Program-made: the position numbers and the translations under genes
DNA from: Chara braunii
Lineage: Eukaryota > Streptophyta > Charophyceae > Charales > Characeae
Length of the DNA stretch: 21,828 bases
Assembly: GCA_003427395.1 (NCBI GenBank)
Contig: BFEA01000039.1
Span: 383,254-405,081 of the forward strand
Direction: 5' to 3'
Shown here: positions 11,928-20,120 of the stretch, one piece after another
Position numbering within the stretch: position 1 is the first letter of the stretch
Layout: each line of letters begins with the position of its first letter
The notes under the pieces: generated by a model
The model's database searches: none
The model's input: the letters and a program-made list of their open reading frames with translations, nothing else
Told to the model about the DNA's origin: nothing

Positions 11928-12649
11928 CTGGGCCAGTTCCATAAGTTTGGGAAGGCCCAGTGTTGTGTTTTATTTTGTATTGCCTGGAGAACCAGATAAA
12001 TCCATAAGTTTGGGTGGTATGGTTGCTCTGACTTGTGAGGGCTGAATCTGATTGCTTCTTCAGGCGGAGTCAAATCCATAAGTTTGGGTAGTCTGGCAGC
12101 CTTGTTTATTTGGGGGTTTTGACAGTTTATTTGGTTTCTGAACGAGGGGGTGAACATATCCCATAAGTTTGGGTGGTTCTACCTCTTTTTGCTTTGGTCT
12201 GAGATAAATTAACCAGGCTGAGGACCAAGACATGTTCCATAAGTTTGGGTGGTCTTGGTCCAACGCCTCGCACATGCTTGAACCAGAAGGCTATAACTTT
12301 GATATACTTTACTATTATACTATCTATGAACAGGCTAGTTAGGCAGGGTTCCATAAGTTCGGGTGGCCTGACTATAGCTTATCACCAACTGAAGAGAGTA
12401 CTTAACTAAGAATAAACTTGTGGTATGAAGGGGCAGGCTGAGTCTTGAGCTGAAGATGATCGGCTCAACTATATGCTACCTCAAAAGACTAAGTATAGAC
12501 AATTATATAAACCTTGGATACTTAAACAGTTCAGGGCGACTAAGATGGTCTAGTCATATGCCCAAAGAAAAGAAAAGTTGTTGTGCCCAGTGTTTGTGTA
12601 TACTTCTTGGTTGGGCTAGACATGTTTCATAAGTTTGGGTGGTCTAGCC
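11928..12649 (+). repeat. array of seven hairpins with a constant loop and varying stems
   Basis: The ~20-nt core ATGTTCCATAAGTTTGGGTG or close variants recurs seven times (ATAAGTTYGGG at 11941, 12004, 12078, 12163, 12239, 12353, 12629). Flanking bases pair although their sequence differs from copy to copy. H1 CTGGGCC/GGCCCAG (11928-11934 with 11954-11960). H2 AACCA/TGGTT plus GAG/CTC (11987-12028). H3 degenerate, only AGGC/GCCT. H4 GAAC/GTTC extended by GGT/ACC across one bulge (12049-12083). H5 GGACCAAGAC/GTCTTGGTCC (12222-12231 with 12252-12261), perfect. H6 TAGTTAGGC/GCCTGACTA (12336-12344 with 12366-12374), one G-U pair. H7 GGCTAGAC/GTCTAGCC (12614-12621 with 12642-12649), perfect. A conserved loop over non-conserved but paired stems suggests a structure under selection or a mechanism that inserts a core between inverted flanks. 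I know of no named element with this pattern. Confidence 0.8.
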
Positions 12650-12662
12650 TTATGCCCTAGGT

Positions 12663-12947
12663 AAGCTGGGTATAAGGGATAAATCATTGAAAGACTACGA
12701 ACTATTGGTTGCTAAGGTGACTTGGGGATGGTGAGAGAGTGCATGTTTGTGGTTTGGCCTGCATGTGACTGAGTGATGCCACTTCTTAGTCCGAGTTTGG
12801 GTTTTGTAGTTGCTCGCCACGTGCTAGAGCCATAGGAGTTAGAGTGAATTCCTGCATTTTCTGGGCTCGTTTCTTCTTACTTAGGTCGATTTCTACATTG
12901 TTTCTTGGATCTTTTTCATACTTGGTCTTGTATAAATCTTGGTAAGC
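12663..12947 (+). repeat. 0.3-kb dispersed repeat, copy B
   Basis: Same-orientation copy of 8002-8300, lacking the ~14-bp segment found in copy A. It directly follows the constant-loop hairpin array and overlaps the first foldback unit of the array at 12929, so all three are parts of one larger repeat, possibly an LTR. Confidence 0.85.
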
Positions 12948-13468
12948 CATTTTTCATACGGGAAGCGCTGCCGAAATTTCTACAAAATCAAGGAGTTAGT
13001 CAAAACTTTGACTTCTTCGGGATCCAACCTTGACGACTTTTTGACTTAGTAAGAATCTGGGGAGCCTCCTTTTCTAAAGGAGATGCGGCCCAAATTTTTA
13101 CTAATTCTGGGTGTTAGTCAAAATTAGACCCTGAAGGATCAAAGTCATTTTCAGATTCCAAACCTAGCTTTGTATAAATCTTGGACTGGCGTTTTCTCTA
13201 CGGGAAGCGCTGCCGAAATTTTTACAAATCTAAGGGATTGGTTAAGAGTTTGTCTTGACAGAACTTAGACTTTATGTCTAAGTTTAATTCTGACTTAGTA
13301 TAAATCTGGGAAGCCTTCCTCCCTGAAGGAAGTGCTGCCCAAATTTTTGCTAAGTCAGGGAGTTAGACACATTTTTGCTTTCTGGAATCCAAAGGTCTGA
13401 CTTTTGGACTAGTATATTTTCTGCGATGACACTTTTCTTACGGGAAGCGCCGCCGAAATTTTTCTAAA
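12929..13468 (+). repeat. tandem array of five ~120-bp foldback units
   Basis: Units start at 12929, 13047, 13169, 13296 and 13410 (spacing 114-127). Each has a ~57-nt foldback beginning T(T/A)GTATAAATCT and ending CTGCC(G/C)AAATTTTTAC, with an inverted match between the two ends. Units 2 and 4 fold nearly perfectly, for example TGGGAAGCCTTCCT against AGGAAGTGCTGCCCA in unit 4. Units 1, 3 and 5 share TACGGGAAGCGCTGCCG instead, so two subtypes alternate. The foldbacks are separated by ~60 bp of looser sequence. Three inverted relatives lie at 15749-16056. From memory, similar CGGCAG...AAATTT foldbacks occur in noncoding parts of plant Ty3/gypsy elements; that is unverified. Confidence 0.8.
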
Positions 13469-13487
13469 TTAGAGGGGTTAGCTTGTA

Positions 13488-13504
13488 TTTCAGCAAGTGG
13501 CGAC
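13488..13504 (+). other. candidate LTR end and primer-binding site
   Basis: TTTCAGCAAGTGGCGAC follows the foldback array. TGGCGAC matches the 3' end of a tRNA-Arg-type primer as used by some plant gypsy elements, and the TTTCA five bases before it could be the LTR end. If right, the hairpin arrays upstream lie in the LTR and 13505 onward is leader. The match is only seven bases and no second LTR was identified. Confidence 0.25.
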
Positions 13505-14199
13505 GTACGTAGGAGAGGCTATGTCATAGGCTACCCTTGCTTGGGCGCTGGTTAGAGATACAGCTTAGACCTAGTTAGGTGTGGTGGCTTGAGTAAGATC
13601 GTGATATGGAGGTTATCCTCCATGAGCTCATAGACTTAGCTTGAGATTGGCTTGTCTTGTGTTACAGGTCTCCTTGATCGATTGATTCAGGACTTGGGGC
13701 TAGATTCAGCTTTGATCCTGCAGGGATCACCTTCTGTTATCACTGATAACAGGCCGGTTGCCGACTCGTCGGTTTACGACTCAACCTCAACCCACTCTCC
13801 TTACTCAACCTAAAGAGGCTTCAGCCCTGGTGATCTTTTCTGTTTTGTTAAGGTTTCACCCGGACTTTTATTGAATGGTCATTTAACAAAGGTACTGAGT
13901 ATTTACTTAAGGTTGGTTGGCTGGAGGTTGAGGCTTGCATGGCTGAGGCAAGGGGTATGAGCATAGAGATTGGTTGGAGTTGACTCCGTGTAGTGTATGG
14001 ACTTTTGCTTGACTTTTTGATGTGATTGCAGGTATGTTCTGGGGCTTGGATTATTGGATTGGACTGCCCTGCAATCTTATATATATGTGTATGGCTATGA
14101 GGAGGCCCACTATGACTGTGAGATGTGATCGTCACACGTTCATTCCCATATGAGTATGTATGTGTGTATATATGTATGTATGCGTACCTATGTAAGGTA
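13505..14199. other. noncoding stretch with four short hairpins and a TATG tract
   Basis: No gene seen. Hairpins: ATGGAGG/CCTCCAT (13606-13623, TTAT loop), GATCC/GGATC (13714-13728), CTGTTATC/GATAACAG (13734-13752, 3-nt loop) and CCGA/TCGG (13760-13771). A TATG/TA-rich simple repeat occupies about 14148-14192. The CTGTTATC hairpin resembles CTGCTATCA/TGATAGCAG at 15569-15589, again suggesting that 13.5 kb and 15.6 kb belong to related elements. Confidence 0.5.
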
Positions 14200-15300
14200 C
14201 TTGTGTGGCCCGAAAGGGGGCCGCGGGCTAAGGAGTAAATCAGGGGTTGGGTTAATAGAGAAAGGACGACCCCATTACTTATATAAATGCTTCTTGGAGA
14301 TTGTTAGTCGGACGTTGGTCTTGGGCCGGGATTCAAGGTCCTTGTCCAGGACATCCCAAGCCCTAGGCCCTGCATTGACGGGGACCCCTGTCGGGCAGAG
14401 CCTATTTGCCTTGACCGCCAGGGCACTCGGGCCGAAAGTCGGACGTGCCGCGACGGCCGCACGACTAGTCCTTCAGCCGTGCAATGTCGTGAAGGGCGGA
14501 ACCTTCACGATACTTCGAGTCTGACACGGGAGTGTCATAAGCGGTACTCGGATCCACGAGGGACCGCTCGATTATGGGCATTTCATAGTACGCCATCTTC
14601 GCAACTGCTTGTGCGCGTTGGCACGGCTAGTCGATATAAGAAGGCCTACGCCCGCGCGGCTTTATATTAAGTCTCGTGCACGACGCTCAGCCGATTCCCG
14701 CACCAGGAAGTTATGAAATGGATACTAAGGGACTAGGAGGGTGTCGCGTTGTACGTCCTTTGCGTCGTTCAGTACTCGTGTGCATGTGTGCGTGTGTTTT
14801 ACTTTTATGTACCTTATAGTGGTGTGCACGTGGCGTGTGGGATACGTCCTAGTCGACCGGTGACGAGCCACGCTTGGGACCTCAGCCCCCCAAGATGTCG
14901 GTTCGCGTGCGGGTCCGATAGAGGCGTAGTACCGCACGTGCGCCCTATGCTATAGCGAACAAGAAACGCCCTCGGCTGGTCCACCTCTGCGGTTGCAGCT
15001 GATCAGCTTTCGTACTGTGGACTGGTAGCTCGGCGGGGATACGCCCACCGAAGGGAGGTGACAGTTCCCATAAGGTGGAGGTAGTCGTGCCTCGCATAGG
15101 CCCTGTCCTGTCGTAGGGGCTCGCGAGAGGTATGGCTGGCGCACCCGGCCGGAGCGGCTTACGGAAGCTCCATGAACGTATCGCAACAAGGGTTGTACCC
15201 TGACTCCTGCGTGACACGGTCGGGAGGGTCCCGCGCTACCTCTGAGTGGTGCCGGACCGAAGCACACGACAGCGCGTCCTCGCTCCTATACATACCTGCA
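14200..15300. other. GC- and CpG-rich segment with a run of hairpins
   Basis: Sharp change in composition against the AT-rich flanks. No rRNA, tRNA or protein is recognised. A run of foldbacks lies at 14323-14567: GGGC..GGGAT/ATCCC..GCCC enclosing GTCCT/AGGAC (14323-14363), CTGC/GCAG with GAC/GTC inside (14370-14397), CGTGC/GCACG (about 14444-14463), TCGTGAAGG/CCTTCACGA (14487-14510), TGACAC/GTGTCA (14522-14537) and GCGGT(A)CTCG/CGAG(GG)ACCGC (14541-14567). A TATA-like TTATATAAATGC stands at 14279-14290, ahead of the hairpins. It could be a promoter plus structured leader of a retroelement, or an unrelated structured noncoding RNA. Confidence 0.5.
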
Positions 15301-15564
15301 CGCACATAAAACCCAACGAAAATTCACATGCAAATGTCACAAACATGGTCAACTCTTTTGTTCCCAGGTCTATGTCCCACACGCCGCTTTTCGTCCCCCA
15401 CTCAACAAAAGCATACCCGCTCATCTCGATTCACACAACTTTCGTATGACCATTTAAGAGAAGTTCCGAGGATGAAATTTTTTTCACACGGAAATGTCTT
15501 TCGCCTACAGGGTCACAGACATTTGGACGTGAGTATCAAGGTGGGTAGGAGTTGAGTCGCAAAC
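15301..15564. other. unassigned AT-richer sequence
   Basis: Transition from the GC-rich segment to the hairpin run. No gene, repeat unit or promoter can be supported. Confidence 0.4.
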
Positions 15565-15780
15565 CAACCTGCTATCAATCTGATAGCAGTAGTTGATGAA
15601 GCTTAAGACTCCGAAGAACACTCGCAGGTAGCAATGACCTGCGTCACAAAATCAAGGCAGACATCGTCTGTCGAGTTAACGGAGTTCAACTCCGCATCAC
15701 ATTCTAAGCTACTTCGCAGTAGCGTCCGACAACGACCTGAAAATCCTGAAATTACGGCAACACTTCCTTTAGGGAAGTGT
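15565..15780 (+). other. six consecutive perfect or near-perfect hairpins
   Basis: Stems in order: CAAC+CTGCTATCA/TGATAGCAG+GTTG (15565-15595), CGCAGGT/ACCTGCG (15623-15643, 7-nt loop), CAGAC/GTCTG extended by a G-U and a G-C pair (15656-15672), CGGAGT/ACTCCG (15680-15694), GCTACT/AGTAGC (15708-15723, TCGC loop), ACACTTCC/GGAAGTGT (15760-15780). About half of all bases in this 216-nt stretch sit in local stems, with no stem sequence repeated. The last hairpin is also the core of a foldback unit of the neighbouring array. A structured RNA domain (retroelement leader or other) is the simplest guess. Confidence 0.6.
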
Positions 15781-16056
15781 GCTCTAAGAATATTTACTAT
15801 ACCAAATATAAAAAGAAAAACTCGTGACTATGAAAATATTTGAAAATAAACTAAAATAAACTAACTCTTTGGTTTCAATAGAAATTTCGGCAGCACTTCC
15901 TTTAGAAACGAAGGCTTCTAGAATTTCTACTGACCCCAAAGACTAAACTATATTTTATCATAGCTGACATCTATGAAACTTGACTAACTTTGAATATTTA
16001 GCAGAAATTTTGACAGCACGTCCCCTAAGAAAAAGAGGCTCTCATAACTTCTACTA
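15749..16056 (-). repeat. three foldback units, inverted relatives of the 12.9-13.5 kb array
   Basis: Units at about 15749-15800, 15879-15931 and 16000-16056, spaced ~125-130 bp. Each begins AAATT(A/T)CGGCA(A/G)CACTTCC or close to it and ends in TTCTACT, which is the reverse complement of the plus-strand units. They are more diverged from each other than the plus-strand units. Together the two arrays bracket 13.5-15.7 kb in opposite orientation. Confidence 0.65.
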
Positions 16057-16461
16057 ACTGAAAGGCTAGTCAATGTCCTACCAAAAATAACCACGCATGA
16101 AAAGACAAATGCGAAAACAAAAAAGGAAATCTATCTGCCTATCACTTAAGCACAAGACGAGCACTAACAGACTACCCTACTATACAAAAAACAGATACAG
16201 CCTGAACAAAAGATAAGTCAATGCCACCAAGCATGTCATCTCCACAAAACATTCAGCGAATTCAAAACAAGGTTTGTTCATCCAAAGTTTTCATTTTTTG
16301 TTTGTCCTGATCACAAAAACATGCGTCATGTATCTTACTTAGTTAATTTTCTTTCCAAGTTGTTCTTAGTCAAACCCCATGCAATCACTAACATACTAGC
16401 CTGGACTATTCTCACAACGAGAAGAGTTAAATCTTTGTCACCAAGCAAAACTGACCGACGT
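16057..16461. other. AT-rich sequence without recognised features
   Basis: I see no gene or structured repeat here; the short open frames lead directly into the minisatellite and have no recognisable content. Confidence 0.4.
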
Positions 16462-16923
16462 AGCAAAGCCACCGGATCAGGCAGGAGGACCTCATCTCCA
16501 ACCTCGTTTCAATGTCTTAGGTAAATGAGCAAAGCGACCAGATCGATCAGGAGGACATCATCGCCAGTCTCATTTCAATGTCTTAGGCAAACAAGCAAAG
16601 CGACCGGATCAGTGAAAAGGATCTCATCTCTAACCACATTTCAATGTCTTAGGCAAACAAGTAAAGCGACCGGATCAGACAAGAGGACCTCATCTCTAAC
16701 CCAATTTCAATGTCTTAGGCAAACAAGCAAAGCAACCGGATCAGTCATAAGGATCTCATCTCCGGCCTCATTTCAATGTCTTAGGCAAACGAACAAAGTG
16801 ACCGGATCAGTCAGGAGGACCATATCTCCAACCTCATTTCAATATCTTAGGCAAACGAGCAAAGCGACCGAATGAGTCAGGAGGACCTCATCTTCAGCCT
16901 CATTTCAATGTCTTAGGCAAACC
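16462..16923 (+). repeat. minisatellite of seven 66-bp units
   Basis: AGCAAAGCGACCGGATCAGT starts units at 16462, 16528, 16594, 16660, 16726, 16792 and 16858; the word AATGTCTTAGG recurs at exactly 66-bp steps from 16511 to 16907 (once as AATATCTTAGG). Units differ by roughly 5-15 substitutions but by no indel. Because 66 is a multiple of three, a frame stays open through most units (16525-16875) with a stop between units 1 and 2 and another in unit 7. I attribute that to period length and not to coding. The array ends within a couple of bases of the first LINE-coding sequence. Confidence 0.9.
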
Positions 16924-19138
16924 AGGAGTCCCTCTTGCCACTACGCAAATAGAGATGCTTGAGTATGCAAGGCTCTACTATGTAGATATCCTGACGTCGA
17001 GAAGAAACTAGGATACATTAGAGACTGATCTGTCGGAAGAGCTGGATATGTGGGAAGACACAGCGGTCACCCTGGCTGAGTTAGACAAGTTGGCGTTAGA
17101 TAGACCGGTCACAGAGGATGAGCTGAAGCAGACCTTGAAGATGATGGCATCAGGGAAGTGCCCAGGACGGGATGGGCTTACAGTGGAGTTCTATAGGGCA
17201 TGCTGAGGGGCCTTGGGACCAGCGTTGGTGGGGGTGTACAATGAGGTGTTGGAGGGAGGCAAGTTGGGAGAGCCGATGCCACATAGGGTGATTTCGGCCA
17301 TGTTCAAAAAGGGGGACAAGGCGAATATTCGTAATTATCGGCCGATCTCCGTTCTCGATGTGAGCTACAAATTGCTAGCGAAGACCTTGACACTGCGGTT
17401 GGGGTTGATCCTCCCGAAGCTCGTGGAGAAGGACCAGGGAGCATTCGTCCAGGGGCGCTCGATCGTTGTTAATATACTCACAGCCATTGAGTGCATTGAG
17501 GTTATTCATGCGGACAATCTGAACATGGCGGTGTTACTGTTGGACATGGAGAAAGCCTACGACAGGGTAGGTTGGTCATTTGTCTTGACAACCCTCAGAA
17601 AGATGGGGTTTGGTCAAGGCTTCTGCAGATGGGTTGTGGTGATGTACACTTTGGCAACCTCTGCGGTTCAGATCAACGGTCATCTATCGCGCCCCTTTCA
17701 GCTCTCTCGGTCCCTGCATCAGGGTTGTTCACTGACCCCTCTTTTGTTTGTCCTCCAACTCGAAGTCCCCTTGAATCGAATTCGCAGACACCCACGTATT
17801 CAGGGTCTCCCACTGACAGAAGTCCCCTTGAATTGGATTCGCTTTCACCACTTCAGGACCATTCATGATTTTCATACATGAATAGTCATGAAGTGGTGAA
17901 AGATCCGAAGACCCTGAAAACCACCTGTTTAGGCAGGTTGCATCCTGAAGTGGTGAAGGGTGTCCTAAAGTGGTGATGAAAAGTACGACTGTCGTTAACC
18001 TTCTCTCAGAAGATGGATTTGTCAACCTTCTCGGTTCGACAGTCATATGCTTTGGCAGAACGCAGGAGCAGGACCCCGACAAGTGTGGCGGTATCCAGAT
18101 GGAGTACTGTATTCACGGATGATCTGCAAGGGAAAGAAGGGGATTTCGAAAAACTGTAGACAGTTCTCCATATCCTACCAGATTTGTGGCTCTCGAGTCT
18201 CCTCTGGATGTTGTTACTGCTGGTCACGCCCTCGGCCGTGTGGCTATGCAGTAGAGGGATGAAGATTCCCCCGCGGTGCTCTAGATGCTCCTAGCCTTTC
18301 GAGTCGACCAGGCATTTGTGGTGGGACTGCCCGACTTCTAAGAGGGTTTGAAAATGGTGGGAAGACCATTGGAACAGACTGGGGGGAGGTGGCATTGAGT
18401 GGGATGAACGTTGGGTTCTGCTAGGATTGGTGCAGGAGGAACATCCAGGGACGAAGGGTTGACCCTACGTAACCCAGGTAACAAGGGAAGTGATCTGCTC
18501 AGTTATCTGGGCGGATAGGAACCGGTCTAGATTCGAGAGGAGACCATTCTCTGATCGAGAGATCCAGGCAGCGATAAAGCGAGGCCTGAGAAGGGCGCTG
18601 TGGGCAGACTGGAGGAAGAAGGCTAAGTGAGGGAAGGGCTCCAGACAACGACTTTGGTGGTTTCTGCGCTCTTGGGCCAAGGGTAACCAGCTGGCAGGAG
18701 TTCACACCTCACGTGGATTGATAGTCTCCAAGTGGCTGACAGGTTTAGTTAATGGAGTAGGCTGGAATGTCTACGAGAGTACCACGGTTCCCAGGAACCT
18801 TGAGTTCCAACCGGTCATTTTAAGCGGGTGTCAGGCCGTATAGGCCTGTGTATAATAGTAGAGGTTCTGTAAGTAGTCTGGTAGGTTTAGGCCTCAATTC
18901 ACAGTAGAAGTATAGGCAAACAGTGTCTGGTTTGTTTTAGCTTGGAGTGATGTTAGTGTTCGTAGCAGTGATATCAGTATGAGGGTGATTGATTGGAAAG
19001 GTTAGGTTCCTATGTTTTTAAATCCCAGCCCTGATGGCTGTAAGCGAAACCGACTGATGCTGCCGAGATAACTCCGGGTTGAATTGTGAGGTCCCCGGCC
19101 TCCTTGCATGGTTCTTTGAAATGAATTTGAATATGGTT

Positions 19139-19172
<34 letters not shown>
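16922..19172 (+). mobile_element. 5'-truncated, decayed LINE with RT and zinc-finger remnants and poly(A) tail
   Basis: Protein similarity starts at 16922 ('GVPLATTQIEM...ARLYYVDILTS') in the linker between endonuclease and RT. In-frame stops follow at 17009-17011 and 17204-17206. The RT part (17213-17820) shows 'NYRPISVLDVSYKLLAK', motif A 'LLLDMEKAYD' with the catalytic Asp at 17543, and motif B 'QGCSLTP' at 17720-17740 (usual form QGCPLSP). The catalytic YADD box that should follow is missing: foldback-rich sequence occupies 17760-17990. In another frame a zf-RVT type CCHC finger, C-x2-C-x8-H-x4-C, lies at 18277-18330 around 'RHLWWDC', then a C-terminal region to about 18760 with four stops. 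A ~380-bp 3' UTR and A33 (19140-19172) close the element. No endonuclease domain is present. Confidence 0.9.
17762..17901 (+). other. direct repeat and 25-bp foldback replacing the RT active-site region
   Basis: GAAGTCCCCTTGAATCGAAT at 17762 (24-bp repeat) recurs at 17819 with two changes, 57 bp apart. It is followed by a foldback whose arms begin TTTCACCACTTCA (17843-17855) and end TGAAGTGGTGAAA (17889-17901), with inner arms ATTCATG/CATGAAT, about 23 of 25 pairs matched. GAAGTGGTGAA-like words recur at 17948 and 17966. This lies exactly where the LINE's YADD box is expected, so a small foldback element or local rearrangement disrupted the RT. Confidence 0.6.
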
Positions 19173-19174
<2 letters not shown>

Positions 19175-19285
19175 ATAGCCTCACTGCCAAAGCGCCCCGC
19201 ATGCCAGTGGCACGAAAGAATAGCCTCGCCGCAGAAGTGCCCCGCATGCCACGTCCCGGGGCTCTTTGGCGGCGAGGCTATTCTT
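19171..19285. repeat. 45-bp tandem pair with an inverted third copy
   Basis: AAGAATAGCCTCACTGCC (19171) repeats at 19216 as AAGAATAGCCTCGCCGC with a shared downstream GCCCCGCATGCCA. The reverse complement GCGGCGAGGCTATTCTT stands at 19269-19285, giving a perfect 17-bp stem with 19216-19232. It abuts the poly(A) of the LINE. Confidence 0.75.
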
Positions 19286-19559
19286 TGGGCTTGTGCCCCA
19301 CTGCCGGGATGTTTCAACTTCCTTGAAAAAAGATGGGCCCCTAATCCTATAGGACTACCACATGGCAGAGTGCCGAAGGTGACTCTCATATGTCTGTAAT
19401 CCAGCCTCTACAACTCTCAAGGGGCCCCTCCGCATTGCGTGGAAAGAAGTGGGATCCCGAAAATTCCCTAAAAGTGCCTCCTTCACTATTTTATGACTGC
19501 CTACGGGCTGGGAGGCCTTGTACATAAGTTTCAACAATTGTGCTTGATTTTAGGCAGTA
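19286..19559. other. unassigned sequence between LINE copies
   Basis: No gene recognised. It may be body sequence of the second LINE fragment, but it shows no similarity that I can see to the LINE upstream. Confidence 0.35.
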
Positions 19560-19715
19560 GAGTGTTACATTTTTAAAGCGAAGCTGGGTAATGCTCCCAT
19601 AAGTTCTCTTTTCCGGGTAGACTGTGAGGACCCCGGCCTCGTTTCGCTTTGATTATATAAGCCTTGGGCACTGGGCCCATTGTTTTGAAAAAAAAAAAAA
19701 AAAAAAAAAAAAAAA
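19560..19715 (+). mobile_element. 3'-end fragment of a related LINE with poly(A) tail
   Basis: TGTGAGGACCCCGGCCTC (from about 19622) matches TGTGAGGTCCCCGGCCTC in the 3' UTR of the upstream LINE (about 19086-19103); further shared words are TTTTTAAA, AAGCGAA, ATGCT(C/G)CC and CCGGGT in the same order. It ends in A28 (19688-19715). This is therefore a second, strongly 5'-truncated or short derivative in the same orientation; its 5' boundary is unclear. Confidence 0.65.
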
Positions 19716-19844
19716 GTGCCTCCCCTACCCCTGAAAACGTCAGCGCCGGCGCTTGAGCACACGCGTCGGGTCGCCTGGGGGATTCAGGTCGCTTGCGTGT
19801 GTGTTTTACGCAGAAAAGTTAACGCTCTTTGAATTGCCCACCTC

Positions 19845-20120
19845 GCGATATAATATCCGGCCAATTGGCCGCCACGCGATCGCATTTCCCGCCACTGCGT
19901 GCCCACTTGTGCGAGTGCTCATTCCTTTTCCTTTCTTTTTTGTTCCCCCCACCAGTTGAGCGAGCCTAAGTTTCACTGCTTCGCGCCTATTTCTTTTTCC
20001 TTTTCTTTTCTTACTTCGCGCCTAATTCACCACCTACGCGCCCTTTACGGCTGCTGCAGTCATTCCCGAATCACACGTGGTTGTTGTGATAGTGAGTGAG
20101 TGCGCATATTCTAGACAGCC
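19845..20120 (+). promoter_or_regulatory. candidate promoter and 5' UTR
   Basis: A TATA-like GATATAATATCC (19847-19858) is followed by the 14-bp palindrome CGGCCAATTGGCCG (19858-19871), which holds a CCAAT box on both strands. Three E2F-like sites follow: TTTCCCGCC (19885-19893), TTCGCGCC (19980-19987) and TTCGCGCC (20015-20022), separated by pyrimidine-rich tracts. This precedes an ATG in good context at 20121. E2F sites typically mark cell-cycle genes, but these are short words and the assignment is inference. Confidence 0.35.

Noticed and set aside
11928-12649. CRISPR array.
   Set aside because: Spacing is irregular (63-276 bp), the constant part is a hairpin loop with variable stems, there are no cas genes and the DNA is eukaryotic.
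14200-15300. Nuclear or organellar rRNA.
   Set aside because: No conserved rRNA blocks recognised on either strand despite the GC-rich, structured look.
16525-16875. 116-codon protein made of 22-residue repeats.
   Set aside because: Open frame is a by-product of the 66-bp period; stops lie in the first junction and last unit and no start or flanking coding sequence is seen.
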